Of a stretch of DNA of 64,000 nt, positions 48,196-57,299 are shown piece by piece; position 1 is the stretch's first letter, and every line of letters starts with the position of its first letter. The DNA lies in contig NC_017025.1 in NCBI RefSeq assembly GCF_000455605.1, positions 2,666,001-2,730,000 of the forward strand. Reading direction: 5' to 3'. Origin of the DNA: Flavobacterium indicum GPTSA100-9 = DSM 17447. GTDB lineage: Bacteria > Bacteroidota > Bacteroidia > Flavobacteriales > Flavobacteriaceae. The notes under the pieces are model-generated. The model was not told the DNA's origin. It was given only the letters and a program-made list of their open reading frames with translations, and made no database searches. Position numbers and translations under genes: made by a program.

Positions 48196-48273
48196 TGTAT
48201 ATAAAAAGATTAAATGATTGAACGATTTAAAATTCAGATAAATCTATAAATTTTCAATCTTAAATTATTAAAT

Positions 48274-48708
48274 TTATTTTACGCCAGTACTACCAAATCC
48301 TCCTGCTCCTCGAGAAGTTTCATTTAATTCTTCCACTTCAATCCATTCGGCACGTTCATGTTTTGCAATCACCAATTGCGCTATACGTTCTCCATTTTCG
48401 ATTACAAAATCTTCATTGGATAAATTTACTAAAATAACGCCAATTTCTCCTCGGTAATCGGCATCAACTGTTCCTGGAGAATTTAAAACGGTAATTCCTT
48501 TTTTGAAAGCCAGGCCACTTCTTGGTCGGACTTGTGCTTCAAAACCAATTGGCAATTCAATAAACAGTCCGGTTTTAACCAACGTTCTTTCCAAAGGCTT
48601 TAACGTAATTGATTCTGTTAGATTCGCACGCAAATCCATTCCTGCAGAAGCTATTGTTTCATAATTTGGTAAAGGATGTTGCGATTGATTTATAATTTTT
48701 ACTTGCAT
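48274..48708 (-). CDS. dut: Deoxyuridine 5'-triphosphate nucleotidohydrolase (dUTPase)
   Basis: 144-residue trimeric dUTPase that hydrolyses dUTP to dUMP, keeping uracil out of DNA. All five motifs are present: [36 protein letters not shown] (catalytic Asp), [11 protein letters not shown] and C-terminal [10 protein letters not shown]. The start codon overlaps the flippase stop by one base (TAATG), suggesting coupled translation. Confidence 0.97.
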   Translation of the reverse strand: MQVKIINQSQHPLPNYETIASAGMDLRANLTESITLKPLERTLVKTGLFIELPIGFEAQVRPRSGLAFKKGITVLNSPGTVDADYRGEIGVILVNLSNEDFVIENGERIAQLVIAKHERAEWIEVEELNETSRGAGGFGSTGVK

Positions 48709-50174
48709 TATTTTCGTTTAAAAGTTTTTAATATAACTTCTTTTTCATTTTTATAAATATAATAACTAAATCCAAGGATAGCAACAATTCCAAAGATATA
48801 TGTTTCTCTTAAAATAGGAACATAAAAAGAAACACAAGCCAATAAAATTGAAGCGCCAAGATACCCTAAAATTTTAGGCATATCAAATGGAATAGGATAT
48901 TTTGTTCTACCCATGAAATAAGAAATCAACATCATGGAACCATAAGCCGCAATAGTAGCAATGGCCGATCCCATATAACTAAATTTTGGTATTAAAAGAT
49001 AATTCAACACTAAAGTGACTAGAGCTCCAATTACTGAAATATAAGCGCCAATTATGGTTTTATCAATTAATTTATACCAAACTGATAAACTTGTATAAAT
49101 TCCTAAAAAGAAATTAGCAATAATGATCAATGGAACAATTTTCATAGCTTCCCAATATTCGGGTTGTCTAACTAAGAAAAACTTAATTACATCTGCAAAA
49201 ACGACCACCACTAATAAGATTAAAGAACCTAAAATAACAAAATATTTCGTCACTGTTGCATACGTTTGTGGTGCATTACTATTTCCAGCCTGACTAAAAA
49301 AGAAGGGCTCAATACCTAAGGTATAGGCCGTTCTATACAACACCATAAACAATCCAATTTTATAACAAGCGGCATAAGCCCCTACTTCTGCTTTTGCAAT
49401 TTTTTCGGGCAATAACTTTCCTAATAAGATTTTATCAAAATGTTCGTTGATACCAAATGCTAATCCTGCGAATAATATTGGCCAACCGTATTGTATCATT
49501 TGTTTCCAAAGAACTTTATTAAAAAACCAATTTGACTTTATATAATTAGGAATAAAAACTAAAAAAGTCAACAAACTAGCCATTAAATTAGCCAAAAACA
49601 CATAGCCAATTTGATAATCTGTAACATAAATACTGCTCCAAAATCCATAAGGATTAAGTAAAGCTAATTTTGGTAAAATGGCTAAAAAGAAAACATTTAA
49701 AAGCATGTTAATTATTACATTAGCAATTTTAATCGTTGCATAACGAATAGGTCTTTGTTCTGCTCTTAACTGTGAAAATGGTATTATTGTCAATGCATCA
49801 AAAGCTAATATCCAAATGGCGTAGTTAACATATTCTTTATCAACTTCTAAAAAAGATGCTATTGACTTTTGAAACAATAAGGCACCCGATAAAAATAAAA
49901 TCGAGGACCAAAAAATAGACACCATAGAAGTGCTAATTACTTCTTTTTTATCTAAATCTTTATGATAAAATCTGAAAAACGCCGTTTCCATTCCATAAGA
50001 TAAAACCACATTAAAAAACACCATATACGATAATAATATCGTTATTTCACCATAAGAAACTTTTGGCATTAATTGTGTATGTAAACCAACGAGTAAAAAA
50101 CTAATTACCCGTGGAAGCACAGTAGCAAAACCATAAATAAGTGTTTGCTTAAATAAATTTTTATAGGCTGTCAA
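48708..50174 (-). CDS. Oligosaccharide/polysaccharide flippase (Wzx/MATE-like)
   Basis: 488-residue inner-membrane protein with about 14 hydrophobic segments, of the polysaccharide biosynthesis (MOP/MurJ/Wzx) superfamily. The N-terminus ([25 protein letters not shown]) and the repeated helix pairs are typical. It probably flips lipid-linked glycans. Neighbouring nucleotidyltransferase and dut genes lie downstream on the same transcript. The cargo cannot be read from sequence. Confidence 0.9.
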   Translation of the reverse strand: MTAYKNLFKQTLIYGFATVLPRVISFLLVGLHTQLMPKVSYGEITILLSYMVFFNVVLSYGMETAFFRFYHKDLDKKEVISTSMVSIFWSSILFLSGALLFQKSIASFLEVDKEYVNYAIWILAFDALTIIPFSQLRAEQRPIRYATIKIANVIINMLLNVFFLAILPKLALLNPYGFWSSIYVTDYQIGYVFLANLMASLLTFLVFIPNYIKSNWFFNKVLWKQMIQYGWPILFAGLAFGINEHFDKILLGKLLPEKIAKAEVGAYAACYKIGLFMVLYRTAYTLGIEPFFFSQAGNSNAPQTYATVTKYFVILGSLILLVVVVFADVIKFFLVRQPEYWEAMKIVPLIIIANFFLGIYTSLSVWYKLIDKTIIGAYISVIGALVTLVLNYLLIPKFSYMGSAIATIAAYGSMMLISYFMGRTKYPIPFDMPKILGYLGASILLACVSFYVPILRETYIFGIVAILGFSYYIYKNEKEVILKTFKRK

Positions 50175-50181
50175 AATAGTA

Positions 50182-50643
50182 TTAGTTGTTTTTTGGTTTA
50201 GCTGATGGATAAGCCATCAAGGGAATTTCTTTTACATTATCAATTATTCTCGACATTTCTTTTCCATTAATTGTATAAAATAGTTGGGCTTGAGTATCAT
50301 TTAAATTAGAATCTAGATTGGGCGTTTGACCATCTCCTTCTGTTCCTCCAACACGTACTATCAAATTAGCGTTATAATGTAATGCATCTACTTTAATTAA
50401 AGGTGCAGATTTTTTTCTAAAAACAACCTTTAGTAATGCTGTATTTTTAGGCAATTCTTTAGTTAAACTTAAATTAAAATGGTATCCTGCTCCCCCACCT
50501 TTTATACCTGCAACCCAATATTGAAAGGTAGTATTTTCTATTTGAAAATCTTGTTCAATCAAAGTTGAATTTACTATAGCGTTTGATGTTGAACAACATG
50601 AAACCCCAATTACAGCAACCATAAATAAAAACAACTTATTCAT
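50182..50643 (-). CDS. Hypothetical lipoprotein
   Basis: 153 residues. The signal sequence ends with VSCCSTSNA, a lipobox with two adjacent Cys; the first (Cys16) is the likely lipidation site. The mature part is predicted beta-rich (FQYWVAGIKGGGAGYHFNLSL, LLKVVFRKKSAPLIKVDALHYNANLIVRVGG). Not recognised as a named family. It lies 7 bp before the flippase gene and 8 bp after the acetyltransferase gene, so it belongs to the envelope cluster. Confidence 0.7.
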   Translation of the reverse strand: MNKLFLFMVAVIGVSCCSTSNAIVNSTLIEQDFQIENTTFQYWVAGIKGGGAGYHFNLSLTKELPKNTALLKVVFRKKSAPLIKVDALHYNANLIVRVGGTEGDGQTPNLDSNLNDTQAQLFYTINGKEMSRIIDNVKEIPLMAYPSAKPKNN

Positions 50644-50651
50644 ACATTTGT

Positions 50652-51074
50652 TTAAATAAATTTGACAAAATGAAATCCTTTAGGCACATAACCATGATTA
50701 TAATAGAATTTATGTGCAGAAAAATTAGTTGAAAAAGCATCTAAAACAATAGCATTAGCATTGTTATTTTTAGCAATTTTCTCAATTTCTTCAATTAACA
50801 TCTTACCAAAACCCTTGCCATGATGGTTTTCATCAACTACAAAGTTATCAATTTCTAGATATTTACCGGTATATAGTTTCGTATTTATCCAATAACCGGA
50901 TACCGCCACTAATTTTTCTTCTTCATAAATCGCAATTTGTTTATATCCATTAGGAATCATTTCCTTAATTAAGGATTCATATTTTTCTTTTGTAAAGCTT
51001 GAATCATAGAGTTGTTGAATTATTGAATAATTCTCTAAAATTGTGTCATAAGAATTACAACGTATAATGTTCAT
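50652..51074 (-). CDS. GNAT-family N-acetyltransferase
   Basis: 140-residue acetyl-CoA-dependent transferase. The acetyl-CoA motif A is ENHHGKGFGKMLIEEIEKIAKNN with the R/QxxGxG/A loop present as HGKGFGK. C-terminal FSAHKFYYNHGYVPKGFHF (motif B) is preserved. Substrate unknown. It is the first gene of the long minus-strand cluster and follows the atp operon terminator by 27 bp. Confidence 0.9.
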   Translation of the reverse strand: MNIIRCNSYDTILENYSIIQQLYDSSFTKEKYESLIKEMIPNGYKQIAIYEEEKLVAVSGYWINTKLYTGKYLEIDNFVVDENHHGKGFGKMLIEEIEKIAKNNNANAIVLDAFSTNFSAHKFYYNHGYVPKGFHFVKFI

Positions 51075-51100
51075 TTTTTTCTAAATAAATATTCAAATAT

Positions 51101-51128
51101 AAAAAAAGTCCCGATAAATCGGGACTTT
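51101..51128 (-). terminator. Terminator of the sprE-bactofilin-atp operon
   Basis: A 10-bp perfect stem (AAAGTCCCGA / TCGGGACTTT) with a 4-nt loop and a T run on the minus strand, 37 bp after atpG. Confidence 0.85.
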
Positions 51129-51164
51129 ATGAGAATAATAATAATTAACTTAATTTGAAAATGA

Positions 51165-52022
51165 TTAGCTATTTAAAGCTTCTGCACCTCCTACAATTTC
51201 TAAGATTTCTCCAGTAATTGCCGCTTGACGCGCTTTGTTATAAGTTAATTTCAATTGATTTCTTAATTCTGTTGCATTATCTGTTGCTTTGTGCATTGCA
51301 GTCATACGTGCACCATGCTCAGCAGCAAATGAATCTCTAACTGCTTTATATAATTGCGTTTTTAAAGATTTTGGAATTAATTCCATTACAATCTCTACTT
51401 TTGAAGGTTCAAAAATATAATCAGCAGCAGTAGAAGCATCACCTTGAATTGGAGCTAATGGCAAAAATTGCTCAGTAACTACCACTTGAGTTGCTGCATT
51501 TTTGAATTGGTTGTAAACTAATTCAATTTTATCATATTCCCCATCCATAAATAAATGTGTCAATGATTCAGCAATATGAGCAACATTTTCAAAAGTTAAA
51601 TCATCAAATACATCACTCCTATTTGCGATTACAAAATTTGTTTTGTGTAATCCATCGTTCGCTTTTTTACCAATTGCAAAAATACCAACATTATCATGAC
51701 CATATTTTTCAGATAAAGCTTTTACTTGCTTTAATACGTTTGAATTTAAAGCACCACACAAACCTCTGTTAGAAGTAATAGCAACCACTAAAACTTTTTT
51801 AACTTCTCTTTGTGTAGTATACTTAGCAGCTACATCTCCTTCTAAAGAAGCACTTAAACCTTGAATTAACTCTGTCAATTTCTCAGAATAAGGACGCATA
51901 GCTGTAATGGCATCTTGCGCTTTTTTCAATTTAGCTGCCGAAACCATTTTCATGGCAGAAGTAATCTGCATCGTTGATGATACAGAGGTAATTCTACTAC
52001 GTATTTCTTTTAAGTTTGCCAT
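51165..52022 (-). CDS. atpG: ATP synthase F1 gamma subunit
   Basis: 285-residue central rotor shaft. N-terminal helix LKEIRSRITSVSSTMQITSAMKMVSAAKLKKAQ and C-terminal helix MTAMHKATDNATELRNQLKLTYNKARQAAITGEILEIVGGAEAL form the coiled coil; the Rossmann-like middle has SNRGLCGALN. Last gene of the operon, 77 bp after atpA. Confidence 0.98.
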   Translation of the reverse strand: MANLKEIRSRITSVSSTMQITSAMKMVSAAKLKKAQDAITAMRPYSEKLTELIQGLSASLEGDVAAKYTTQREVKKVLVVAITSNRGLCGALNSNVLKQVKALSEKYGHDNVGIFAIGKKANDGLHKTNFVIANRSDVFDDLTFENVAHIAESLTHLFMDGEYDKIELVYNQFKNAATQVVVTEQFLPLAPIQGDASTAADYIFEPSKVEIVMELIPKSLKTQLYKAVRDSFAAEHGARMTAMHKATDNATELRNQLKLTYNKARQAAITGEILEIVGGAEALNS

Positions 52023-52040
52023 TGTATGTATTTAAAGTAA

Positions 52041-52098
52041 CTAGTAAAAAGTAATTAGTGAGTAGCCATTTACTATCCACTAATTACTAATCACTTTT
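52041..52098. repeat. Low-complexity repeat and hairpin in the atpA-atpG spacer
   Basis: AGTAATTAGTG (52050-52060) pairs with CACTAATTACT (52078-52088). The left arm also matches the atpD-atpC spacer at 6734-6749 (15 of 16 bases). Confidence 0.55.
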
Positions 52099-52099
52099 A

Positions 52100-53674
52100 T
52101 TAATATTTTGCAGAAATTTCTTTAGCAGCAGCTTCTAATACATTAGTGATGTTATCATCAAACTTGCCAGCTTTTAATGCATCTAAAGTATCTCTATGTT
52201 TTAAATTTAAGAATTGTAAAAAGTCTTTTTCAAACTCTTTTACTTTTTCTACAGGAACATTTCTTAATAAGTTTTTAGTTCCAGCATAGATAATCGCAAT
52301 CTGATCTTCAACAGTGTAAGGATCATTAACCGATTGTTTTAAGATTTCTACGTTACGTTTACCTTTTTCAATTACATTTAAAGTAACCGCATCTAAGTCA
52401 GAACCAAATTTCGCGAAAGCTTCTAACTCACGGAATTGTGCTTGGTCTAATTTTAATGTACCTGATACTTTTTTCATTGATTTAATTTGTGCATTACCTC
52501 CTACACGAGATACAGAGATACCAACGTTAATAGCTGGACGTACACCTGAGTTGAATAAATCAGACTCTAAGAAAATTTGTCCGTCTGTAATTGAAATTAC
52601 GTTTGTAGGGATATATGCAGAAACGTCACCTGCTTGAGTTTCAATGATTGGTAAAGCTGTTAATGAACCACCACCTTTAACAATTGGTTTTAAAGATTCT
52701 GGTAAATCATTCATGTTTTTAGCAATACTATCATCTGCAATAACTTTAGCAGCACGCTCTAATAAACGAGAGTGTAAGTAGAATACGTCTCCAGGATAAG
52801 CCTCACGACCTGGTGGTCTTCTTAACAATAATGATACCTCACGGTAAGCTACTGCTTGTTTAGATAAATCATCATAAACAATTAAAGCAGGACGACCTGT
52901 ATCACGGAAATATTCACCGATTGCAGCACCAGCCATTGGAGCATATACTTGCATTGGAGCAGGATCTGAAGCATTAGCCGCAACGATAACTGTATAAGCC
53001 ATTGCTCCTTTTTCTTCTAATGTTTTTGCGATAGCAGCTACAGTAGATGCTTTTTGACCTACAGCTACATATATACAAAATACTGGTTGACCAGCATCAT
53101 AAAATTCTTTTTGATTTAAGATAGTATCGATACAAACTGTCGTTTTACCCGTTTGACGGTCTCCGATTACTAACTCTCTTTGTCCACGACCAACTGGAAT
53201 CATTGCATCAACAGATTTGATACCAGTTTGTAATGGCTCAGTTACAGGTTGACGGAAAATTACCCCGGGAGCTTTACGCTCTAAAGGCATCTCATATAAG
53301 TCACCACCAATAGGACCTTTACCATCGATTGGCTCTCCTAAAGTGTTTACTACACGTCCAACAACTTGTTCACCTACTTTTAATGAAGCAATTCTTCCTG
53401 TTCTTTTAACGGTTGAACCTTCTTTAATACCAGTTGAAGGCCCTAATAATACAACCCCAACGTTATCTTCTTCTAAGTTCAATACGATAGCTTCTAATCC
53501 ATTTTCGAATTGTACTAACTCCCCGTATTGAGCATTTGATAAACCATAAACACGCGCAATACCGTCACCAACTTGTAGTACAGTACCCACTTCCTCTAAT
53601 GTAGCTCCTGATTGAAAATCAGATAACTGCTTTTTTAAGATTGCCGAAATTTCAGCTGGTTTTATTTCTGCCAT
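52100..53674 (-). CDS. atpA: ATP synthase F1 alpha subunit
   Basis: 524-residue non-catalytic nucleotide-binding subunit. Walker [52 protein letters not shown] (the alpha signature) and [34 protein letters not shown] are intact. Length slightly above the E. coli protein. The spacer to atpH is 25 bp. Confidence 0.98.
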   Translation of the reverse strand: MAEIKPAEISAILKKQLSDFQSGATLEEVGTVLQVGDGIARVYGLSNAQYGELVQFENGLEAIVLNLEEDNVGVVLLGPSTGIKEGSTVKRTGRIASLKVGEQVVGRVVNTLGEPIDGKGPIGGDLYEMPLERKAPGVIFRQPVTEPLQTGIKSVDAMIPVGRGQRELVIGDRQTGKTTVCIDTILNQKEFYDAGQPVFCIYVAVGQKASTVAAIAKTLEEKGAMAYTVIVAANASDPAPMQVYAPMAGAAIGEYFRDTGRPALIVYDDLSKQAVAYREVSLLLRRPPGREAYPGDVFYLHSRLLERAAKVIADDSIAKNMNDLPESLKPIVKGGGSLTALPIIETQAGDVSAYIPTNVISITDGQIFLESDLFNSGVRPAINVGISVSRVGGNAQIKSMKKVSGTLKLDQAQFRELEAFAKFGSDLDAVTLNVIEKGKRNVEILKQSVNDPYTVEDQIAIIYAGTKNLLRNVPVEKVKEFEKDFLQFLNLKHRDTLDALKAGKFDDNITNVLEAAAKEISAKY

Positions 53675-53699
53675 TTTTTATATAATTAATAATGGTATA

Positions 53700-54227
53700 T
53701 TAATAACTAAATTCTCTTTTCAATTGTTGTAATTTATTTGCAACAGATACATTGTATTGTTTATCACCAATTCGTAATATGAATCCACCAATGATTGATT
53801 CATCAACTACATTTTTAATAGTAATTGAATTAGATGAAAACTCTTTTATTTTATTTAATACTTGTGCTTCTATTTCAGCAGTGATTGGAAATGCAGTAGT
53901 AACCACAGCAGTTTCAACACCACTAACTTGATCAAACAATGTATTAAATTGGGATGCAATTGCAGGTAAAATTTCAAATCGTTTATTTGCTAAAAGCAAT
54001 TGAAATAATCCATTGGTTTCATTTTGAACAGTAGCAAAGATTTCTTTAACTGCGTTAAATTTAGCATCTCCTTTGATTATTGGATTAACTAAGAAATCTT
54101 TTAATTCTTGACTACCAGTCACTGAAGCAACAATTACTTTCATATCATTATTTACAGCAGACGCATTATTGTTTGCTGTAGCGATATCTAAAATTGCTTT
54201 TGCGTATCTAATCGCAGCTCTTGACAT
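53700..54227 (-). CDS. atpH: ATP synthase F1 delta subunit
   Basis: 175-residue peripheral stalk subunit (OSCP-like). AIRYAKAILDIA at the N-terminus; C-terminal VVDESIIGGFILRIGDKQYNVSVANKLQQLKREF matches the family signature. Ten bases separate it from atpF. Confidence 0.95.
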   Translation of the reverse strand: MSRAAIRYAKAILDIATANNNASAVNNDMKVIVASVTGSQELKDFLVNPIIKGDAKFNAVKEIFATVQNETNGLFQLLLANKRFEILPAIASQFNTLFDQVSGVETAVVTTAFPITAEIEAQVLNKIKEFSSNSITIKNVVDESIIGGFILRIGDKQYNVSVANKLQQLKREFSY

Positions 54228-54236
54228 AACGATTGA

Positions 54237-54737
54237 TTAATTTAATTTAACATCACCTAACAATTTCTCAACTAATTTAGTTTGAGCTTCTTTGTTAGTT
54301 AATTCTTCTTTTAATAATTTCTCCGCAATTTCTAAAGACAAAGAAGAAACTTGCGTTTTAATTTCAGCCATAGCAGCATTTTTCTCACTCTCGATTGTAG
54401 CTTTTGCTTGTTCGATCATTTTTGCGCCTTGAACTTGAGCTTCTTCTTTAGCATCAGCAATCATTTTATCTTTGATAGCTGTAGCTTCTTTAATCATTGC
54501 ATCTCTTTCTGCTCTAGCTTCGTCTAATAACTTTTGGTTATCAGCTTTTAAAGCCATCATTTCTTTTTTAGCATTTTCAGCAGATTGAAGAGCATCTTTA
54601 ATACCTTCTTCTCTATCTGTTAACGTTTGCATGATTGGTTTCCAAGCAAATTTAACCATTAATGCAATAAGTACTAATAAGATAAAAGCTTGCCAAAAAA
54701 ACAAACCGAATGAAAAGTCGTGAATTAATTTTTCCAT
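54237..54737 (-). CDS. atpF: ATP synthase Fo b subunit
   Basis: 166-residue peripheral stalk subunit: one N-terminal membrane helix (FGLFFWQAFILLVLIALMVKFAW), then a long charged helix (REEGIKDALQSAENAKKEMMALKADNQKLL). An upstream in-frame start at 54767 would add ten residues inside the atpE-atpF spacer; MEKLIHDFSFGLFFWQAF is the normal N-terminus of flavobacterial b subunits, so 54737 is preferred. Confidence 0.93.
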   Translation of the reverse strand: MEKLIHDFSFGLFFWQAFILLVLIALMVKFAWKPIMQTLTDREEGIKDALQSAENAKKEMMALKADNQKLLDEARAERDAMIKEATAIKDKMIADAKEEAQVQGAKMIEQAKATIESEKNAAMAEIKTQVSSLSLEIAEKLLKEELTNKEAQTKLVEKLLGDVKLN

Positions 54738-54776
54738 ATTATAGAGTTGTATATACTTAAAATTCAAACAAAATAA

Positions 54777-54807
54777 TCAATTCTGCGACCAACCGTCACA
54801 GAATTGA
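54777..54807 (-). promoter_or_regulatory. Hairpin in the atpE-atpF spacer
   Basis: A 13-bp stem with one mismatch (TCAATTCTG / CAGAATTGA as the perfect outer part) without a T run, so it is not a terminator. Position after the c-subunit gene suggests a role in mRNA stability or differential expression (inference). Confidence 0.5.
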
Positions 54808-54819
54808 CTAAGCATTTAA

Positions 54820-55014
54820 TTATTTTCCTAAGATTAAAGCAGCGAATGCTAAACCTTCTAATAATGCCGCGATAATAATCATCGCAGTTTGGATTTTTCC
54901 AGCAGCTTCTGGTTGACGAGCGATAGCGTCCATTGCAGATCCACCGATTTTACCTAATCCTAAACCAGCACCGATAACTACTAAACCAGCACCAACTAAT
55001 ACAGGAATGTTCAT
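54820..55014 (-). CDS. atpE: ATP synthase Fo c subunit
   Basis: 64-residue two-helix hairpin that forms the rotor ring. The polar loop has ARQPE (32-36) and the ion-binding carboxylate is Glu53 (ALLEGLAF). No Ser/Thr pair follows the Glu, as sodium-type c subunits would show, so proton coupling is expected. Usual length is 70-85 aa, so this is a short form. The preceding atpB stop lies 39 bp upstream. Confidence 0.95.
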   Translation of the reverse strand: MNIPVLVGAGLVVIGAGLGLGKIGGSAMDAIARQPEAAGKIQTAMIIIAALLEGLAFAALILGK

Positions 55015-55053
55015 AATATATAGTATTAAAAATTAAACTTCTTATTTTTATTA

Positions 55054-56220
55054 TTAATGATGATCGTCATGATGATGATCTTGTACCGCCATACCAATAA
55101 ACAAAGACGACAACATTGTAAAGATAAACGCCTGTAAGAACGCTACCAAAATTTCAATTACCGAAATAAATATTGTCAAACCTAAAGATATAGGTAAATC
55201 AGCAACTAAATTTTTACCCACAAATATCATTGCAATCAAGCTCATTACAACAACGTGACCAGCTGTAATATTTGCAAATAAACGAATTAATAAAGCAAAT
55301 GGTTTTGTTAATGTACCCAACACCTCAATTGGAGCTAAGATAATTTTCATTGGAACCGGCACCCCTGGCATCCAGAAGATATGCCCCCAATAATCTTTGT
55401 TTGCACTAAATTGCGTTATAATATACGTGAAAATCGCCAAACAAACAGTTACTGCAATATTACCCGTAACATTAATTCCAAGTGGCGTCATTCCTAATAA
55501 ATTCAACAACCAAATAAAGAAAAACACAGTTAACAAATAACCCATGAATTTTCTATATTTTTTCTCACCAATATTAGGAATTGCGATTTCATCACGAATA
55601 AATAAAATTAACGGCTCTAACACTCTTCCAAATCCTGATGGCAAACCGTTATTTTTCTTATATGCTCTTGCTAAGCTTGTAAACATAAACAATAACATTG
55701 CAGACACCAATAACATAGATGCCACATTTTTAGTTATTGAAAAATCTAAAGGCATTTTATTTGTAGCATGACCATGTTCATCTAATGATAAATTTCCATC
55801 TTTATCAGACACATAAATTTTACCATGGTGCAATTTGTAATAAACACCATCAACCTCAGCTAATTCTTTTTCGTTATGAAATTTAGAAGAAGAAAAAACT
55901 TTTAAACCATTATCAATTAAAATAACAGGTAATGAAAAACCATAATGCACACCTTTTTCTCCATCAGCAAAGAAATTGAAATCATGAGAATCTTGTAAGT
56001 GATGCTCAATAAATGCAGTAACTTCTTCTTTGGTATTAACAGCTCCGTGTGCGTGTGCTGCTTGCGCGTCATGATTTGCTTCTCCATGAGGTGCAACTGC
56101 TTCATTTTTGTGCGCTTCGTGTGTAGCAGTTGTATCTTCTACATTTGAAAAACCTAAATAAGGCAATGCAGAAATTGCTAATACTAAAATTGCTTTAATT
56201 GGCTTATTTGAAAACACCAT
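55054..56220 (-). CDS. atpB: ATP synthase Fo a subunit with exported histidine-rich N-terminal extension
   Basis: 388 residues, over 100 longer than E. coli a. Residues 1-24 look like a signal peptide, followed by about 140 His/Asp/Glu-rich residues before the first membrane helix of the conserved core (about residue 165). The essential Arg is in IRLFANITAGHV. The C-terminus is again His-rich (DHHHDDHH). The extension is a lineage feature, perhaps metal- or proton-buffering (inference). The promoter lies 38 bp upstream, so atpBEFHAG can be transcribed apart from sprE. Confidence 0.96.
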   Translation of the reverse strand: MVFSNKPIKAILVLAISALPYLGFSNVEDTTATHEAHKNEAVAPHGEANHDAQAAHAHGAVNTKEEVTAFIEHHLQDSHDFNFFADGEKGVHYGFSLPVILIDNGLKVFSSSKFHNEKELAEVDGVYYKLHHGKIYVSDKDGNLSLDEHGHATNKMPLDFSITKNVASMLLVSAMLLFMFTSLARAYKKNNGLPSGFGRVLEPLILFIRDEIAIPNIGEKKYRKFMGYLLTVFFFIWLLNLLGMTPLGINVTGNIAVTVCLAIFTYIITQFSANKDYWGHIFWMPGVPVPMKIILAPIEVLGTLTKPFALLIRLFANITAGHVVVMSLIAMIFVGKNLVADLPISLGLTIFISVIEILVAFLQAFIFTMLSSLFIGMAVQDHHHDDHH

Positions 56221-56257
56221 TTCTTTAATTATCTTTTATGGTTCAAAAAATTTTTTG

Positions 56258-56286
56258 CAAAAGTACAATTTTAATTCATAAGTCAA
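56258..56286 (-). promoter_or_regulatory. Probable promoter of atpBEFHAG
   Basis: Minus strand TTG (56284-56286), 18-bp spacer and TACTTTTG (56258-56265), a full Bacteroidota -33/-7 match, 38 bp before the atpB ATG. Confidence 0.65.
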
Positions 56287-56326
56287 GTTTGAAAAATATT
56301 TTTTTTTAAATATTTCGTAAAAAAAA

Positions 56327-56713
56327 TTAATTCACATCCTTACTGTTTAATAATCTAGCAGTTAAATAAACATCTAAACCTAAAAATAATAGAAATTGTA
56401 AACTTAAAATCGATTTATTTTGTCGTGTCAAAACTTCATTAGGAAAGAAAAGACAACTTATTAGCAAATAAAATATAATTGTTTTTAATGTTGTTGACGC
56501 TAAAAAATAATAACCTAAGTTTTCAGCTTGTCTTTTTTTGACGTATAAGGAAACCAAATAAATAAGTATTGACAAGAGAAATTGCGATAAGTAAATAAAA
56601 ATATATTTTTCAAAACTTAGACTTGAGACTATTCGAGATATTAAAAAATGCAACGTAGAAATTGTAAAGCTAAATAAAAATATAGCAGCAAGTGTTTTAC
56701 TAATTTGATTCAT
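56327..56713 (-). CDS. Hypothetical four-helix membrane protein before atpB
   Basis: 128 residues with four hydrophobic segments (LAAIFLFSFTISTLHFLI, FIYLSQFLLSILIYLVSLYV, TTLKTIIFYLLISCLFF, ILSLQFLLFLGLDVYLTA). The topology and place between AtpI/AtpZ-like and atpB fit the small membrane proteins often found at the head of atp operons. No known catalytic motif. Its ATG overlaps the previous stop by one base. Confidence 0.75.
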   Translation of the reverse strand: MNQISKTLAAIFLFSFTISTLHFLISRIVSSLSFEKYIFIYLSQFLLSILIYLVSLYVKKRQAENLGYYFLASTTLKTIIFYLLISCLFFPNEVLTRQNKSILSLQFLLFLGLDVYLTARLLNSKDVN

Positions 56714-56931
56714 TATTTATTTTTATTCAATTTATTTACCTGCCTAATCACTGTATACATCGCTATAAAAACACCAACGAGTGTGGATATCTTTAGATAT
56801 AAATTATCTTTATTTTGATATTTTTCATCCAACCAAGAACCTAAATAAGAAAAACCAACAATAATAATCCCCATCTGAAAAGGAATATTTAACAAAACCA
56901 TCCATTTATTTGGACCTTTTGGAGTATTCAT
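56713..56931 (-). CDS. AtpI/AtpZ-like Fo assembly protein
   Basis: 72-residue protein with two membrane helices (MVLLNIPFQMGIIIVGFSYLGSWLD and LKISTLVGVFIAMYTVIRQV), matching the AtpZ/AtpI family found ahead of Fo genes; such proteins assist c-ring assembly or magnesium uptake. The start lies 5 bp after the bactofilin stop. Confidence 0.8.
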   Translation of the reverse strand: MNTPKGPNKWMVLLNIPFQMGIIIVGFSYLGSWLDEKYQNKDNLYLKISTLVGVFIAMYTVIRQVNKLNKNK

Positions 56932-56936
56932 GATGA

Positions 56937-57296
56937 TTATTGTTTTTTACGCATTTCGCAACTTGCTTCAAAAACGGCACCAGGTTCAACTGCTAATTTA
57001 CTAGCAAAGACATCGCCACGAATTGTAGCTGTTTTTCGAATGGAAAGCAAACCTTCTGCCTCGAGTTTCCCTTCAAATTTCCCTTCAACATCAATGCTTT
57101 TACATGTTATATCACCTAGTACGTTACTTTTATGCCCTAATACTATTTTACCTGCACATGTAATATTCCCTACTACTTCTCCATCAATTCGCATGTCGAC
57201 AGGAGAAATTATATCTCCTTTTATTTGGGTACCTTCAATTATTCTATTGGTTTTACCTAATAGAGCATAATCAGATTTTGTATTTTTATCAAACAT
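56937..57296 (-). CDS. Bactofilin (polymer-forming cytoskeletal protein)
   Basis: 119 residues. The DUF583/bactofilin right-handed beta-helix is visible as repeated G-D/N-I-T-C turns (TQIKGDIISPVDMRIDGEVVGNITCAGKIVLGHKSNVLGDITCKSIDVEGKFEGKLEAEG, read in short rungs). Bactofilins polymerise without nucleotide and position cell-wall or motility factors. It starts 3 bp after sprE, so the two products may cooperate (inference). Confidence 0.92.
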   Translation of the reverse strand: MFDKNTKSDYALLGKTNRIIEGTQIKGDIISPVDMRIDGEVVGNITCAGKIVLGHKSNVLGDITCKSIDVEGKFEGKLEAEGLLSIRKTATIRGDVFASKLAVEPGAVFEASCEMRKKQ

Positions 57297-57299
57297 GGT

